Part shown: one piece after another, positions 18,578 to 26,432 of the stretch | Position numbering within the stretch: the first letter of the stretch is position 1 | Layout of the letters: the number at the start of each line of letters is the position of its first letter | From: Amphritea sp. | GTDB lineage: Bacteria; Pseudomonadota; Gammaproteobacteria; Pseudomonadales; Nitrincolaceae | Assembly: GCA_024679635.1 (NCBI GenBank) | Contig: JAIBDA010000002.1 | Coordinates: forward strand, 1-29,092 | Reading direction: 5' to 3' | DNA: 29,092 nt | The notes under the pieces: generated by a model | Database searches by the model: none | Told to the model about the DNA's origin: nothing | Seen by the model: only the letters and a program-made list of their open reading frames with translations | Made by a program: the position numbers and the translations under genes

Positions 18578-19920
18578 GATCGATTCAGTCCCGGCTCAAT
18601 GTTAATTTTATCGTCGTAACGGTGATTTTGTTCGGCCTCTTCTGGGTAGGGCAAAGCTGGTTTCTGCGACAGATGGCCTATGAGTTTGTTGCTTCCCGAC
18701 TGAATAGTGATGCGTACTCTGTGTTACGTGCGGTCGAGATGGATATCGGTTCTGGCTGGCGCATCAATTTGGATAACACCTCCTCTGTATATCAGCAGCC
18801 GATGTCCGGACACTATTTTCAAGTCGCCGTCGATGGCAAATGGTTCTACTCGCGTTCATTGTGGGATGGACAGATACCTTCCTCTGGCGGTAATGATATA
18901 GGTCAGGAAAATATCAGCCTGGTCGAGCAGAACGATAAACCTACTCTGGTTTATTCGAATAAGTTCATGAAGCAGGGCCGGGAAATTCAGGTGATACTGG
19001 CTGAAGATATCAGTCGTATCGATGAATCTCTTAGTCAGTTAGGCTGGCTGTTGGCGGGTTTGGGAACTGTTGGGCTGATGGTTTTGCTGGCGTTGCAGAT
19101 CTTTATTATCCGTCGTGGTCTGTGTTCGCTGGTGGATGTAAAAAAAGATATCTTACGCTTAAAGTCCGGAGATGTGCGTCAGCTTTCATCTACCAATACT
19201 GCTGAAATTGAACCGCTGGTGACAGAAATCAATTATCTGGTTCAAAATATGGAACTGCGGTTACAGCGTTCACGTAATGCGGTGGGTAATCTGGCCCATG
19301 CCGCTAAAACGCCTCTGACGGTGATTGACCGTCATGTGGATGTACTGCTCGAAGAGGATGTTGAGCAGGGCAAAGGGATTAAAGAACAGTCCACTCGATT
19401 GCGAGAGATGATAGAGCGTGAGTTGACCCGGGCTAGAATTGCCGGCGCAGCGTTGCCGGGCCAGCGAATCTATATTGGTGAAGAGCTGGAAAAGCTGACA
19501 CGTACACTGAAAGCTATCTACCGTGAGAAAGCGCTGGTGTTTAAATTGGATATCAGCGCTAAAAGTTATTTTCCTGGTGAGCGTGATGATCTGGTCGAAC
19601 TGATGGGTAATCTGCTGGATAATGCCAGCAAATGGGCCGAGAGTGAAATCCGGATAAAGGCACATATGGATGACCACTGTCTTGAGCTGGTGGTAGAGGA
19701 CGACGGTCCGGGTATTCCGCCAGATGCCCGTGAGCGCTTGTTGAATCGGGGTGAGCGGCTTGATGAGTCCACTACCGGACATGGACTGGGTATGAGTATT
19801 ATCACCGAGATAGTTCGCCAGTATCAGGGTAAGCTTATGCTGGATTCTTCTCAGCGGTTGGGGGGGCTGGAGGTCCAGGTGATACTGCCGCGCCGGGTGG
19901 ACCTCGAACTTCCGGACTAA
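18574..19920 (+). CDS. Sensor histidine kinase, PhoQ-like
   Basis: A 448-residue inner-membrane kinase. It has one membrane segment at about 11-30, a periplasmic sensor region of roughly 120 residues, a second membrane segment at about 157-179, a HAMP-like linker, the phosphoacceptor His242 in NLAHAAKTPL, an N-box LLDNASKWAE, and G boxes DDGPGIP and GHGLGMSI. The H-x-x-K-T-P form of the H box matches PhoQ and relatives. The start is a TTG inside the regulator's stop (TTGA) with GGAG seven bases upstream; no in-frame ATG lies near the N-terminus. The kinase and regulator are clearly a translationally coupled pair. Confidence 0.91.
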   Translation: MRSIQSRLNVNFIVVTVILFGLFWVGQSWFLRQMAYEFVASRLNSDAYSVLRAVEMDIGSGWRINLDNTSSVYQQPMSGHYFQVAVDGKWFYSRSLWDGQIPSSGGNDIGQENISLVEQNDKPTLVYSNKFMKQGREIQVILAEDISRIDESLSQLGWLLAGLGTVGLMVLLALQIFIIRRGLCSLVDVKKDILRLKSGDVRQLSSTNTAEIEPLVTEINYLVQNMELRLQRSRNAVGNLAHAAKTPLTVIDRHVDVLLEEDVEQGKGIKEQSTRLREMIERELTRARIAGAALPGQRIYIGEELEKLTRTLKAIYREKALVFKLDISAKSYFPGERDDLVELMGNLLDNASKWAESEIRIKAHMDDHCLELVVEDDGPGIPPDARERLLNRGERLDESTTGHGLGMSIITEIVRQYQGKLMLDSSQRLGGLEVQVILPRRVDLELPD

Positions 19921-19930
19921 AATAAACCCC

Positions 19931-19977
19931 TCACATCTTAAATATTCTGTTAATGTCCCCATCTTAGGGGTATGTGA
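19931..19977 (+). promoter_or_regulatory. Nested inverted repeats upstream of ribA
   Basis: TCACAT at 19931-19936 pairs with ATGTGA at 19972-19977, enclosing CCCC-ATCTTA-GGGG at 19957-19970. A TAGAAT hexamer at 19994-19999 could be the ribA -10 element, which would place these repeats upstream of the start of transcription as possible operators. There is no T tract and no FMN riboswitch signature. Confidence 0.35.
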
Positions 19978-20029
19978 AAGGCCATATCGCTGCTAGAATA
20001 ACCGCCTTATTTTTTGAAGGAATCCCTTA

Positions 20030-20641
20030 GTGTCCGTTAAGTACGTAGCATCATCTAAGCTGCCGACCCCCTGGGGTATTTTTACTATGGTGGGGTTTGA
20101 AGATCTGGAATCCGGAAAAGAGCATGTGGTTCTGACTTTTGGTGAAGTGGACTCGGGCCAGCCGATTCTGGCGCGTATTCATTCAGAGTGTCTGACCGGT
20201 GATGCGCTCTTCTCGCTGCGCTGTGATTGTGGTTTTCAGTTACAGGAAGCGATGAAGCGGATTAGCGAAGAAGGAACCGGAGTGCTGCTTTATCTGCGCC
20301 AGGAAGGTCGCGGTATTGGGCTGCTGAATAAAATTAAGGCTTATCATCTGCAGGATGGTGGGGCGGATACAGTCGAAGCTAATGAGAAGTTAGGCTTTGC
20401 TGCAGACATGCGTGATTACAGTATGTGTCAGGTGATGCTCGAACACCTTAATATTAAGAGTGTGAACCTGATGACTAATAATCCCCGTAAGGTGAAAGCG
20501 TTAGAAAAGTATGGTTTAAACGTAGCTGCACGGGTGCCCCTCCAAGTGGGCAAAAATCGCCACAATGAACACTACCTGGCGACTAAAATGGGTAAGCTCG
20601 GACATCTGATGAGCGAAGAGCATTTCCAGGATGAGGATTAA
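20030..20641 (+). CDS. ribA: GTP cyclohydrolase II
   Basis: RibA opens GTP to 2,5-diamino-6-ribosylamino-pyrimidinone phosphate, the first committed step of riboflavin synthesis. The 203-residue protein has the full active site: zinc cysteines C54, C65 and C67 in [17 protein letters not shown], and [16 protein letters not shown]. The start is a GTG at 20030 with AAGGA eight bases ahead; the opening [14 protein letters not shown] matches the family. It is separated from the main rib operon by the PepSY/two-component genes and makes up for the inactive-looking C-terminal half of RibBX. A bidirectional terminator follows. Confidence 0.96.
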   Translation: MSVKYVASSKLPTPWGIFTMVGFEDLESGKEHVVLTFGEVDSGQPILARIHSECLTGDALFSLRCDCGFQLQEAMKRISEEGTGVLLYLRQEGRGIGLLNKIKAYHLQDGGADTVEANEKLGFAADMRDYSMCQVMLEHLNIKSVNLMTNNPRKVKALEKYGLNVAARVPLQVGKNRHNEHYLATKMGKLGHLMSEEHFQDED

Positions 20642-20655
20642 CAGACCTCATTTAT

Positions 20656-20684
20656 AAAAAAAACCGGCTGAAGCCGGTTTTTTT
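20656..20684. terminator. Bidirectional terminator between ribA and dxs
   Basis: ACCGGC / GCCGGT (loop TGAA) with eight A on the left and seven T on the right ends both ribA on the plus strand and the xseB-ispA-dxs transcript on the minus strand. Confidence 0.9.
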
Positions 20685-20704
20685 ATAACAGGAGTTTAGC
20701 CTAA

Positions 20705-22480
20705 TTAGAGAATGTCTTTTATGGCAGCCACTATTCCCTGACTATCTAGCCCGCACTCATTCAGTTGCTCTGCGCGCGTTGCATGTTCAATCCAGCGATC
20801 AGGAATGCCAAGGCTAACTAGTAAGTTGCTGTATTGCTGAGCATGTAGGTACTCGCTCACTTCAGCGCCAGCGCCGCCTTTTATTGAATGATCTTCCAGA
20901 GTTATGAGCAGCGAGTGCTCTTTTACCAGTTGGTCAACCATCTCCCGATCCAGCGGTTTCACAAAACGCATATCAACCAGCGTCAGGTTGAGCTGTTCCG
21001 CAGCCTCTTTCGCTTCACTTAGCAGTGGGCCGAAATTTAATAAAGCGCCATGTTCTCCCTGACGTATTAACCGGGCTTTACCGAGAGTCACGGGTTCTGT
21101 TTTTTGGACGCTGTGGCCGGGTCCCTTACCTCGGGGATAGCGAACCGCAGCCGGGCCTGAGTATTCATAGCCGGTCTGCAGCAAATTGCACAGTTCCTGC
21201 TCATCCGATGGGGCCATAATTACCATGCCGGGAATGCAGCGCAGATAGCTGATATCAAAACAGCCTGCGTGGGTTGCGCCGTCTTCGCCGACCAACCCTG
21301 CACGGTCGATGGCAAAGAGTATGTCGAGATTTTGAATCGCGACATCATGGATGAGCTGATCATAGGCCCGTTGTAAAAAAGTCGAATAGATCGCCACGAC
21401 AGGTTTCATATTCCGGCAGGCCATACCGGCTGCCAGCGTGACAGCGTGCTGCTCTGCGATAGCGACATCAAAAAAACGTTCGCCGAAGCGTTGTGAAAAC
21501 TCAATCAGATCGGAGCCTTCACTCATCGCCGGGGTTATGCCGACGGTGCGCGAGTCGTGCGCCGCCAGGTCACATATCCATCGGCCAAAAATGTGTGCGT
21601 AGTTAGGCTGCTTAGCCTTAGGGGGGGATTGAGGCTGAGTGATAGGCTCAATCTTGGTGATCGCATGATAACCGACCGGATCTTTCTCAGCGGGGGCGAA
21701 TCCTTTGCCTTTGAGGGTGGTTATGTGAAGAAATTGTGGGCCCTTCGCTTTGAGCGAGCGTTGCAGCGCCGGTATCAACTTGTCGAAATCATGCCCATCG
21801 ACGGGGCCGCTATAGTGAAAATCAACCGCCTCGAACAGCGCTGCAGTGGTAGCTCCCATTTTGTCTTTCAGGTTTTTTGCCAGATAGGTGGCCAGCCCGC
21901 CCTCATTCCTGGAGATCGACATATCGTTATCATTCAGGATAACCAGTAAATCGGCATTCGTATGGGCTGCATGGTTGAGTGCTTCAAATGCCATCCCTGC
22001 CGTCATTGCACCATCCCCTATAATAGCGACGGTTTTATGTTCAAAGCCTTGCAGCCGGTCTGCCAGAGCCATTCCCAGGGCTGCACTGATCGAAGTGCTG
22101 GAGTGTCCGGTGCCGAAGTCATCGTACTGACTTTCACTGATACGGGGAAAAGGTGCTAATCCCTCTTTTTGACGGATGCTGAGTAACGCATCTTTACGAC
22201 CCGTGAGAATCTTATGGGGATAACTTTGATGGCCTACATCCCAGATCAGATGATCGTCCGGTGTGTTTAGCAGGTAGTGCAGCGCTATTGTGAGCTCTGT
22301 GACGCCAAGCCCTGCGCCGAAATGTCCGCCGGTCTGGCCGACGGAATAGAGCAAGAAAGCCCGTAACTGTTCTGCGACTTCCGGCAGTTGCCCAGGGGGT
22401 AATTGACGCAGGTCAGCGGGAGAGACAATGCTGTCCAGTAGCGGTGTAGCCGGGCGGGATTCAGGGATAGAGTAGAACAT
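20705..22480 (-). CDS. dxs: 1-deoxy-D-xylulose-5-phosphate synthase, with an internal loop deletion
   Basis: Dxs condenses pyruvate and glyceraldehyde-3-phosphate with thiamine diphosphate, opening the MEP isoprenoid pathway. Active-site features are present: GGH near residue 53, VGHQSYPHKILTGR at about 83-95, the ThDP motif GDGAMTAG at 155-162 with NDN near 184, and the catalytic glutamate in AIAEQHAVT. From the ATG at 22480 it has 591 residues, short for the family. The gap is internal: between LAKNLKDKMGA and LFEAVDF it lacks about 31 residues that E. coli has between the same landmarks. A TTG at 22489 overlapping the ispA stop (TTGA) is an alternative start. Neither start has a clear ribosome site, so coupling to ispA is likely. 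Confidence 0.94.
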   Translation of the reverse strand: MFYSIPESRPATPLLDSIVSPADLRQLPPGQLPEVAEQLRAFLLYSVGQTGGHFGAGLGVTELTIALHYLLNTPDDHLIWDVGHQSYPHKILTGRKDALLSIRQKEGLAPFPRISESQYDDFGTGHSSTSISAALGMALADRLQGFEHKTVAIIGDGAMTAGMAFEALNHAAHTNADLLVILNDNDMSISRNEGGLATYLAKNLKDKMGATTAALFEAVDFHYSGPVDGHDFDKLIPALQRSLKAKGPQFLHITTLKGKGFAPAEKDPVGYHAITKIEPITQPQSPPKAKQPNYAHIFGRWICDLAAHDSRTVGITPAMSEGSDLIEFSQRFGERFFDVAIAEQHAVTLAAGMACRNMKPVVAIYSTFLQRAYDQLIHDVAIQNLDILFAIDRAGLVGEDGATHAGCFDISYLRCIPGMVIMAPSDEQELCNLLQTGYEYSGPAAVRYPRGKGPGHSVQKTEPVTLGKARLIRQGEHGALLNFGPLLSEAKEAAEQLNLTLVDMRFVKPLDREMVDQLVKEHSLLITLEDHSIKGGAGAEVSEYLHAQQYSNLLVSLGIPDRWIEHATRAEQLNECGLDSQGIVAAIKDIL

Positions 22481-22485
22481 AGGGA

Positions 22486-23364
22486 TCAATACTGCCGCTC
22501 AACGATGTAATCTGCAAGCCAGTGAAGCGGCTCGGCCGCATCATTAAAGCAGGTGATACTTTCATGTGCTTGCTGATTCAGCAGGGCGAGTTTCTGTTTG
22601 GCGCCCGCCATACCTAATAGGGCAGGATAGGTCGATTTTTCATGTTGCAGATCGGAGCCCTGAGGCTTGCCTAATGTCTCTGTGCTGCCTTCAATATCGA
22701 GAATATCGTCTTTTACCTGAAATGCCAGACCGATAGCGCGGGCGTAGTTGTTGAGTGCTTTCAGGTCTGCTTTGCTGGCATTGTTACTGGAAAGAGCTCC
22801 CATCTCTATACTGGCACAGATCAGAGCGCCGGTTTTGTGCCGGTGCATCAGTTCCAGTTGCATCATGCTGATCTGTTTTCCTTCATTGCAGAGATCAATA
22901 GACTGACCACCTACCATGCCGAGATAGCCGCTATCACGGGCCAGCGCGCTGATCATCTGTAGTCGGACATCAGCGGGCAGGCCATTATCTGTTGTGAGCA
23001 ATTCGAAGGCGAGCGCTTGCAGCCCGTCACCGGCCAGGATGGCCGTCGCTTCATCAAAAGCGATATGACAAGTTGGTTTTCCCCGCCGCAGCTCATCATC
23101 GTCCATCGCTGGGAGGTCATCATGTACCAGTGAATAACTATGGATGCATTCGATAGCGCAGGCGGCAGAATCTGCTTGAGATATCTGACCATTAAGAAGT
23201 TGATTTGCCATATATACCAGCACTGGTCGAACCCGTTTACCGCCGTTAAACAGTGAGTAGTTCATTGCCAGGCGAACCTGCTCGGCATCCGAGGTGTTTT
23301 GCAGGACGGTTGCCAGTTGTTGCTCAACTCTTTTCTGATACTGCTGTAGCAGCTTCCCTTCCAT
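22486..23364 (-). CDS. ispA: (2E,6E)-farnesyl diphosphate synthase
   Basis: IspA extends isopentenyl and dimethylallyl diphosphate to farnesyl diphosphate. The 292-residue protein has the two aspartate-rich metal motifs, DDLPAMDDD at 82-90 and DDILD at 219-223, plus GGKRVRP at 41-47 and QSIDL near 154. The two extra residues in the first motif are typical of the bacterial farnesyl (type II) enzyme. I choose the ATG at 23364 because AGAGGAA lies eight bases ahead; an upstream TTG inside xseB is less likely. The gene sits four bases after xseB. Confidence 0.95.
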   Translation of the reverse strand: MEGKLLQQYQKRVEQQLATVLQNTSDAEQVRLAMNYSLFNGGKRVRPVLVYMANQLLNGQISQADSAACAIECIHSYSLVHDDLPAMDDDELRRGKPTCHIAFDEATAILAGDGLQALAFELLTTDNGLPADVRLQMISALARDSGYLGMVGGQSIDLCNEGKQISMMQLELMHRHKTGALICASIEMGALSSNNASKADLKALNNYARAIGLAFQVKDDILDIEGSTETLGKPQGSDLQHEKSTYPALLGMAGAKQKLALLNQQAHESITCFNDAAEPLHWLADYIVERQY

Positions 23365-23368
23365 CAGA

Positions 23369-23608
23369 TCATTCCTCTGGAAGATCAAAGGGAACCTCTT
23401 TCAACTCCCCATTCTGCTGAATCAGCATCTGCACTTTTTGTTCTGCCTGGGCGAGGATGGACTGGCAGTCGCGCGTCAGGCTTACGCCCTGCTCAAACGT
23501 CTGCAGAGACTGTTCCAGAGACAGTTCTCCCTGTTCTAATTGGGTGACCATGGTCTCCAACTGTGCCAAAGAGGTTTCAAAATCAGGTGTTTTCTTTTTT
23601 GCAGACAT
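23369..23608 (-). CDS. xseB: Exodeoxyribonuclease VII small subunit
   Basis: XseB is the small subunit of ExoVII, which degrades single-stranded DNA with XseA. The 79-residue protein has the typical pattern [20 protein letters not shown] followed by a long amphipathic helix ([14 protein letters not shown]). It is the first gene of an xseB-ispA-dxs operon, a widespread order in proteobacteria. The ribosome binding site is poor: only a CCCCCT stretch lies directly before the ATG. Confidence 0.93.
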   Translation of the reverse strand: MSAKKKTPDFETSLAQLETMVTQLEQGELSLEQSLQTFEQGVSLTRDCQSILAQAEQKVQMLIQQNGELKEVPFDLPEE

Positions 23609-23667
23609 AGGGGGTACCGTCGGGTTGGAACCGTTTAAAAGGCGACAAACTACCGGACAGGCCGGTT

Positions 23668-23684
23668 TTGGTCAATCAGACCAA
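23668..23684. repeat. Inverted repeat TTGGTC-N5-GACCAA between xseB and pomA
   Basis: A perfect 6-base inverted repeat with a 5-base spacer lies in the 234-base divergent gap, 60 bases upstream of the xseB start. It could be an operator; there is no T tract supporting a terminator. Confidence 0.35.
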
Positions 23685-23746
23685 TAAATTGTACTCGAAA
23701 CAGTGGGAAATAGGTGAACCCGGTAAATTTTTTGATACTATCTAGC

Positions 23747-23774
23747 TACAGGTAAATAGGTATGCTGCCGATAA
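23747..23774 (+). promoter_or_regulatory. Probable sigma-28 (FliA) promoter of pomAB
   Basis: GCCGATAA at 23767-23774 is a perfect match to the FliA -10 element. The upstream TACAGGTA at 23747 resembles the TAAAGTTT -35 element, with a spacing one base longer than the usual 11. It lies about 70 bases before the pomA start, in the expected place for a class 3 flagellar promoter. Confidence 0.65.
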
Positions 23775-23842
23775 CAGATTCTACATAGGTACTGTTGCGG
23801 GTTTGGGTATCCTAACTAATTTATAAAATTGGGGAATGAAGA

Positions 23843-24601
23843 GTGGATATAGCGACGCTCGTCGGTATTTTAGGCGCCTTTGGTATCGTTATTGCCGCGA
23901 TGGTAACGGGAGGCGATATAGGCGTTTTTGTCAACGTCCCGTCCTTGCTGATCGTGATTGGCGGAAGTCTGTTTGTTGTACTGATGAAGTTCCCATTAGG
24001 GCACTTTCTGGCGGTCGGCAAAGTTGTTGGTAAAGCGTTCAAATTTAAAACGGTAAAGCCCGAAGATATTATCGCTGAAACCGTTGATCTGGCTGATGCT
24101 GCTCGTAAAGGTGGTCTGCTGTCCCTCGAAGATAAAGAGGTCAGTAGTGACTTCATGCAACGGGGTATCCAGTTACTGGTTGATGGACACGACCCTGAAA
24201 TTGTTAAAACGCTGCTGAATAAAGAAAAAGGGCTGACCACCGAACGTCACGAATATGGTTCAGATATTTTTAAAGCGATAGGCGATGTAGGCCCTGGAAT
24301 GGGAATGATCGGTACCCTGGTAGGTTTGGTGCAGATGCTATCCAATATGTCTGATCCTAAATCGATCGGTCCGGCGATGGCGGTTGCGCTTTTGACAACG
24401 CTGTATGGGGCGATGCTGGCGACAATGTTCGCTCTGCCTGTTTCAGATAAGCTGGATGTGCGTAAAGCGGAAGAAGAGCTTAATCAGTCACTGATTATTG
24501 ATGGTTTGCTGGCGATTCAGGCAGGACAAAATCCCCGCGTTATTGAACAGATGCTTCGTAACTATCTTCCTGAGAAGAAGCGCGCAGTCGCTGAAGAGTA
24601 G
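23843..24601 (+). CDS. pomA: Flagellar stator protein PomA/MotA (sodium-type)
   Basis: PomA forms the stator channel with PomB that drives flagellar rotation. The 252-residue protein resembles Vibrio PomA strongly as I recall it: MDIATLVGILGAF at the start, GGSLFVVLMKFPLG, the cytoplasmic ADAARKGGLLSLEDKEV and the DVGPGMGMIGTLVGLVQML segment with its conserved channel prolines. Four membrane segments can be recognised. The start is a GTG at 23843 preceded by GGGGA seven bases upstream. The gene is directly followed by pomB and lies behind a FliA-like promoter. Sodium use is inferred from family resemblance, not shown. Confidence 0.93.
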   Translation: MDIATLVGILGAFGIVIAAMVTGGDIGVFVNVPSLLIVIGGSLFVVLMKFPLGHFLAVGKVVGKAFKFKTVKPEDIIAETVDLADAARKGGLLSLEDKEVSSDFMQRGIQLLVDGHDPEIVKTLLNKEKGLTTERHEYGSDIFKAIGDVGPGMGMIGTLVGLVQMLSNMSDPKSIGPAMAVALLTTLYGAMLATMFALPVSDKLDVRKAEEELNQSLIIDGLLAIQAGQNPRVIEQMLRNYLPEKKRAVAEE

Positions 24602-24612
24602 GGGATAGCAGG

Positions 24613-25566
24613 ATGAGTGAAGAAGAACATAAATGTCCCCCCTGTCCGGCAGGTTTGCCGGGATGGCTGGCGACCTTTGGTGACTTGATGTCACTGCTGA
24701 TGTGTTTCTTCGTACTTCTATTGTCATTTTCTGAAATGGATGTGCTGAAGTTCAAGCAGTTGGCAGGCTCGATGCGCGAAGCATTCGGTGTTCAGAATCA
24801 GGTTAAAGTTCAGGATATCCCAAAAGGTACCAGCATTATTGCGCAGGAATTCAGCCCGGGCCGGCCGGAACCTACGCCACTGAATGAAGTCAGACAGATG
24901 ACGCTCAATAATACTATGCAAAGCCTTGATATCAGGACTGAAGAGGGTGAGTCTGAGGTCAGTGATAAGCAAGCGGGAGAAACGGCAGAACAGCTTCGGG
25001 AGATGCTAGAAGAGTTGGAGGCTAAGGCTGAAGCGGAGGCTAAAAAGGAAGCCGTAGAGTTTGCCGCTGCACTGCGCCAAGAGATAGGGCAAGGCAGTGT
25101 TGAAGTTGATACGGATGGCAAAAAGATTGTTATCAGGGTTAAGGAAAAAGGCTCATTTGATTCAGGTTCTGCTGAACTTAAATTTGCTTACATTCCGATA
25201 ATTGCGAAGATTCGGGACGTGTTGCTTAATGTCAGTGGTAAAGTCGCAATCGAAGGGCATTCCGATAATATCCCTGTTTCCGGGGGGCGTTATGAGTCGA
25301 ACTGGGGGCTGTCGACTTCCCGGGCGCTGGCAGTAGGTCACGAGTTGTTTGCCGACCCACGTATTGATCAAGCTCGCTTTACGGTTATCGGCTTTGCCGA
25401 TACGAAACCTTTGGCACCGAATAATACGGCTGAAAACCGTAGTACTAACCGCCGGGTAGAAATTATCATTCAGAAAGGCAATGATCCTGAAGCGCTGGAG
25501 AAACTCAAAACGCAGGGTGAGGGAGATAAAGAGTTCGGGCCGCTGGAGCCGCAAGAGGTCTTCTAA
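24613..25566 (+). CDS. pomB: Flagellar stator protein PomB/MotB
   Basis: PomB anchors the stator to peptidoglycan and carries the ion-binding aspartate. The single membrane segment (about 22-40) holds Asp24 in FGDLMSLL, the position of the essential aspartate in Vibrio PomB. The following SEMDVLKFKQLAGSM and IIAQEFSPGRPEPTP match PomB. Residues about 120-155 are rich in E, A and K and probably form a coiled coil. An OmpA-like peptidoglycan-binding domain fills about 190-290 (EGHSDNIPV, NRSTNRRVEI). Twelve bases separate it from pomA, and a bidirectional terminator follows. Confidence 0.93.
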   Translation: MSEEEHKCPPCPAGLPGWLATFGDLMSLLMCFFVLLLSFSEMDVLKFKQLAGSMREAFGVQNQVKVQDIPKGTSIIAQEFSPGRPEPTPLNEVRQMTLNNTMQSLDIRTEEGESEVSDKQAGETAEQLREMLEELEAKAEAEAKKEAVEFAAALRQEIGQGSVEVDTDGKKIVIRVKEKGSFDSGSAELKFAYIPIIAKIRDVLLNVSGKVAIEGHSDNIPVSGGRYESNWGLSTSRALAVGHELFADPRIDQARFTVIGFADTKPLAPNNTAENRSTNRRVEIIIQKGNDPEALEKLKTQGEGDKEFGPLEPQEVF

Positions 25567-25592
25567 TAAAAATTCAGGGCCAGTTTAGAGAC

Positions 25593-25622
25593 AAAAAAAC
25601 CCAGCAAAAGCTGGGTTTTTTT
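25593..25622. terminator. Bidirectional terminator between pomB and the cytochrome c5 gene
   Basis: CCCAGC-AAAA-GCTGGG flanked by seven A and seven T; it serves the convergent pomB and cytochrome genes. Confidence 0.9.
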
Positions 25623-25636
25623 ATCTGAGAACTCTA

Positions 25637-25942
25637 TTACTTAGAGTTATCTAGCATGTGCTGGATAGCTGCTTTCATCTCGCTATCAGTACAATCCATG
25701 CAAGTACCTTTAGGAGGCATTGCGTTAACACCTTTTATTGCAGATGCTGTTAGCGCATCGATACCCATAGCGGCACGTGGACCCCATTGATCAGCCTTAC
25801 CAACGATAGGAGCGCCGGCAGCACCCGTCATGTGGCATGCCATGCATTTAGTGTTATAAACGGTAGCGCCATCGCGTTCAGCCATTGCTGCAACTGGAGT
25901 CATTAGCATGGCAGTTACTGCCAGAATCATAGTCTTTTTCAT
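25637..25942 (-). CDS. Cytochrome c5-type monohaem protein
   Basis: A small periplasmic electron carrier. The first 21 residues form a signal peptide (MKKTMILAVTAMLMT... ending AMA). The haem-binding CMACH is at 33-37, Met75 in NAMPPKG is the likely sixth ligand, and the second cysteine pair (C81, C84 in CMDC) is characteristic of cytochromes c5, where it forms a disulfide. Mature length of about 80 residues fits. GAAGG precedes the ATG at 25942. It is monocistronic as far as can be seen. Confidence 0.92.
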   Translation of the reverse strand: MKKTMILAVTAMLMTPVAAMAERDGATVYNTKCMACHMTGAAGAPIVGKADQWGPRAAMGIDALTASAIKGVNAMPPKGTCMDCTDSEMKAAIQHMLDNSK

Positions 25943-26103
25943 CTTGCCTTCACCTTTATTAGTATCCGTAGAGAGTCGCCGTTATATCGGCCCCGGAATT
26001 TGGTCATCGAAGTGTATTCGTTAAGGGTACGTACTGTAAATACCACATAAGGCCTGAATTGAGTCTGAACCGGTAAATAATGATATAGAGCAAAGTGACT
26101 ATG

Positions 26104-26307
26104 TCAGGCGTGCAGACTCATAGCGTAAATAGCCTGATGGTGCTGATTAGATGCTTTGGCTTTCTGCATTACTCGTTGTTTGATGTACTCATTATAGACA
26201 GCGGTGACCTGCTCAACTGGCAGGTCCAGAATAGCCGCAATCTGGTCGGTAGTATGGTTGTCACGCATAAACTGCTCTATTTGATATCCAATGTAATTCG
26301 TCTTCAT
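26104..26307 (-). CDS. Small hypothetical protein, possible helix-turn-helix
   Basis: A 67-residue soluble protein that I do not recognise. The central part (TTDQIAAILDLPVEQVTAVYNEYIKQ) has the shape of a helix-turn-helix, with a likely recognition helix after DLP. The composition is charged with no membrane segment. The ATG at 26307 has a weak upstream ATAGG. A 95-codon frame on the opposite strand overlaps it, but that is poor in charged residues and lacks a ribosome site. Whether it binds DNA is untested inference; it could also be a spurious frame. Confidence 0.5.
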   Translation of the reverse strand: MKTNYIGYQIEQFMRDNHTTDQIAAILDLPVEQVTAVYNEYIKQRVMQKAKASNQHHQAIYAMSLHA

Positions 26308-26432
26308 TGTTTTAAACCTATTCTCTATTTTACGGGGTTGATAATCCCAAAAATATGTTACAAAAGCATTGCGGACACTTAATTACCTAAGAATTTCAGG
26401 GTTTTTGTTGTCGTAAGGGGGGAGGATGGTAT

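Noticed and set aside
26095..26382. 95-codon plus-strand frame opposite the small helix-turn-helix-like gene
   Set aside because: It has no ribosome site, and its composition is unlike a soluble or membrane protein; the minus-strand frame is more protein-like.
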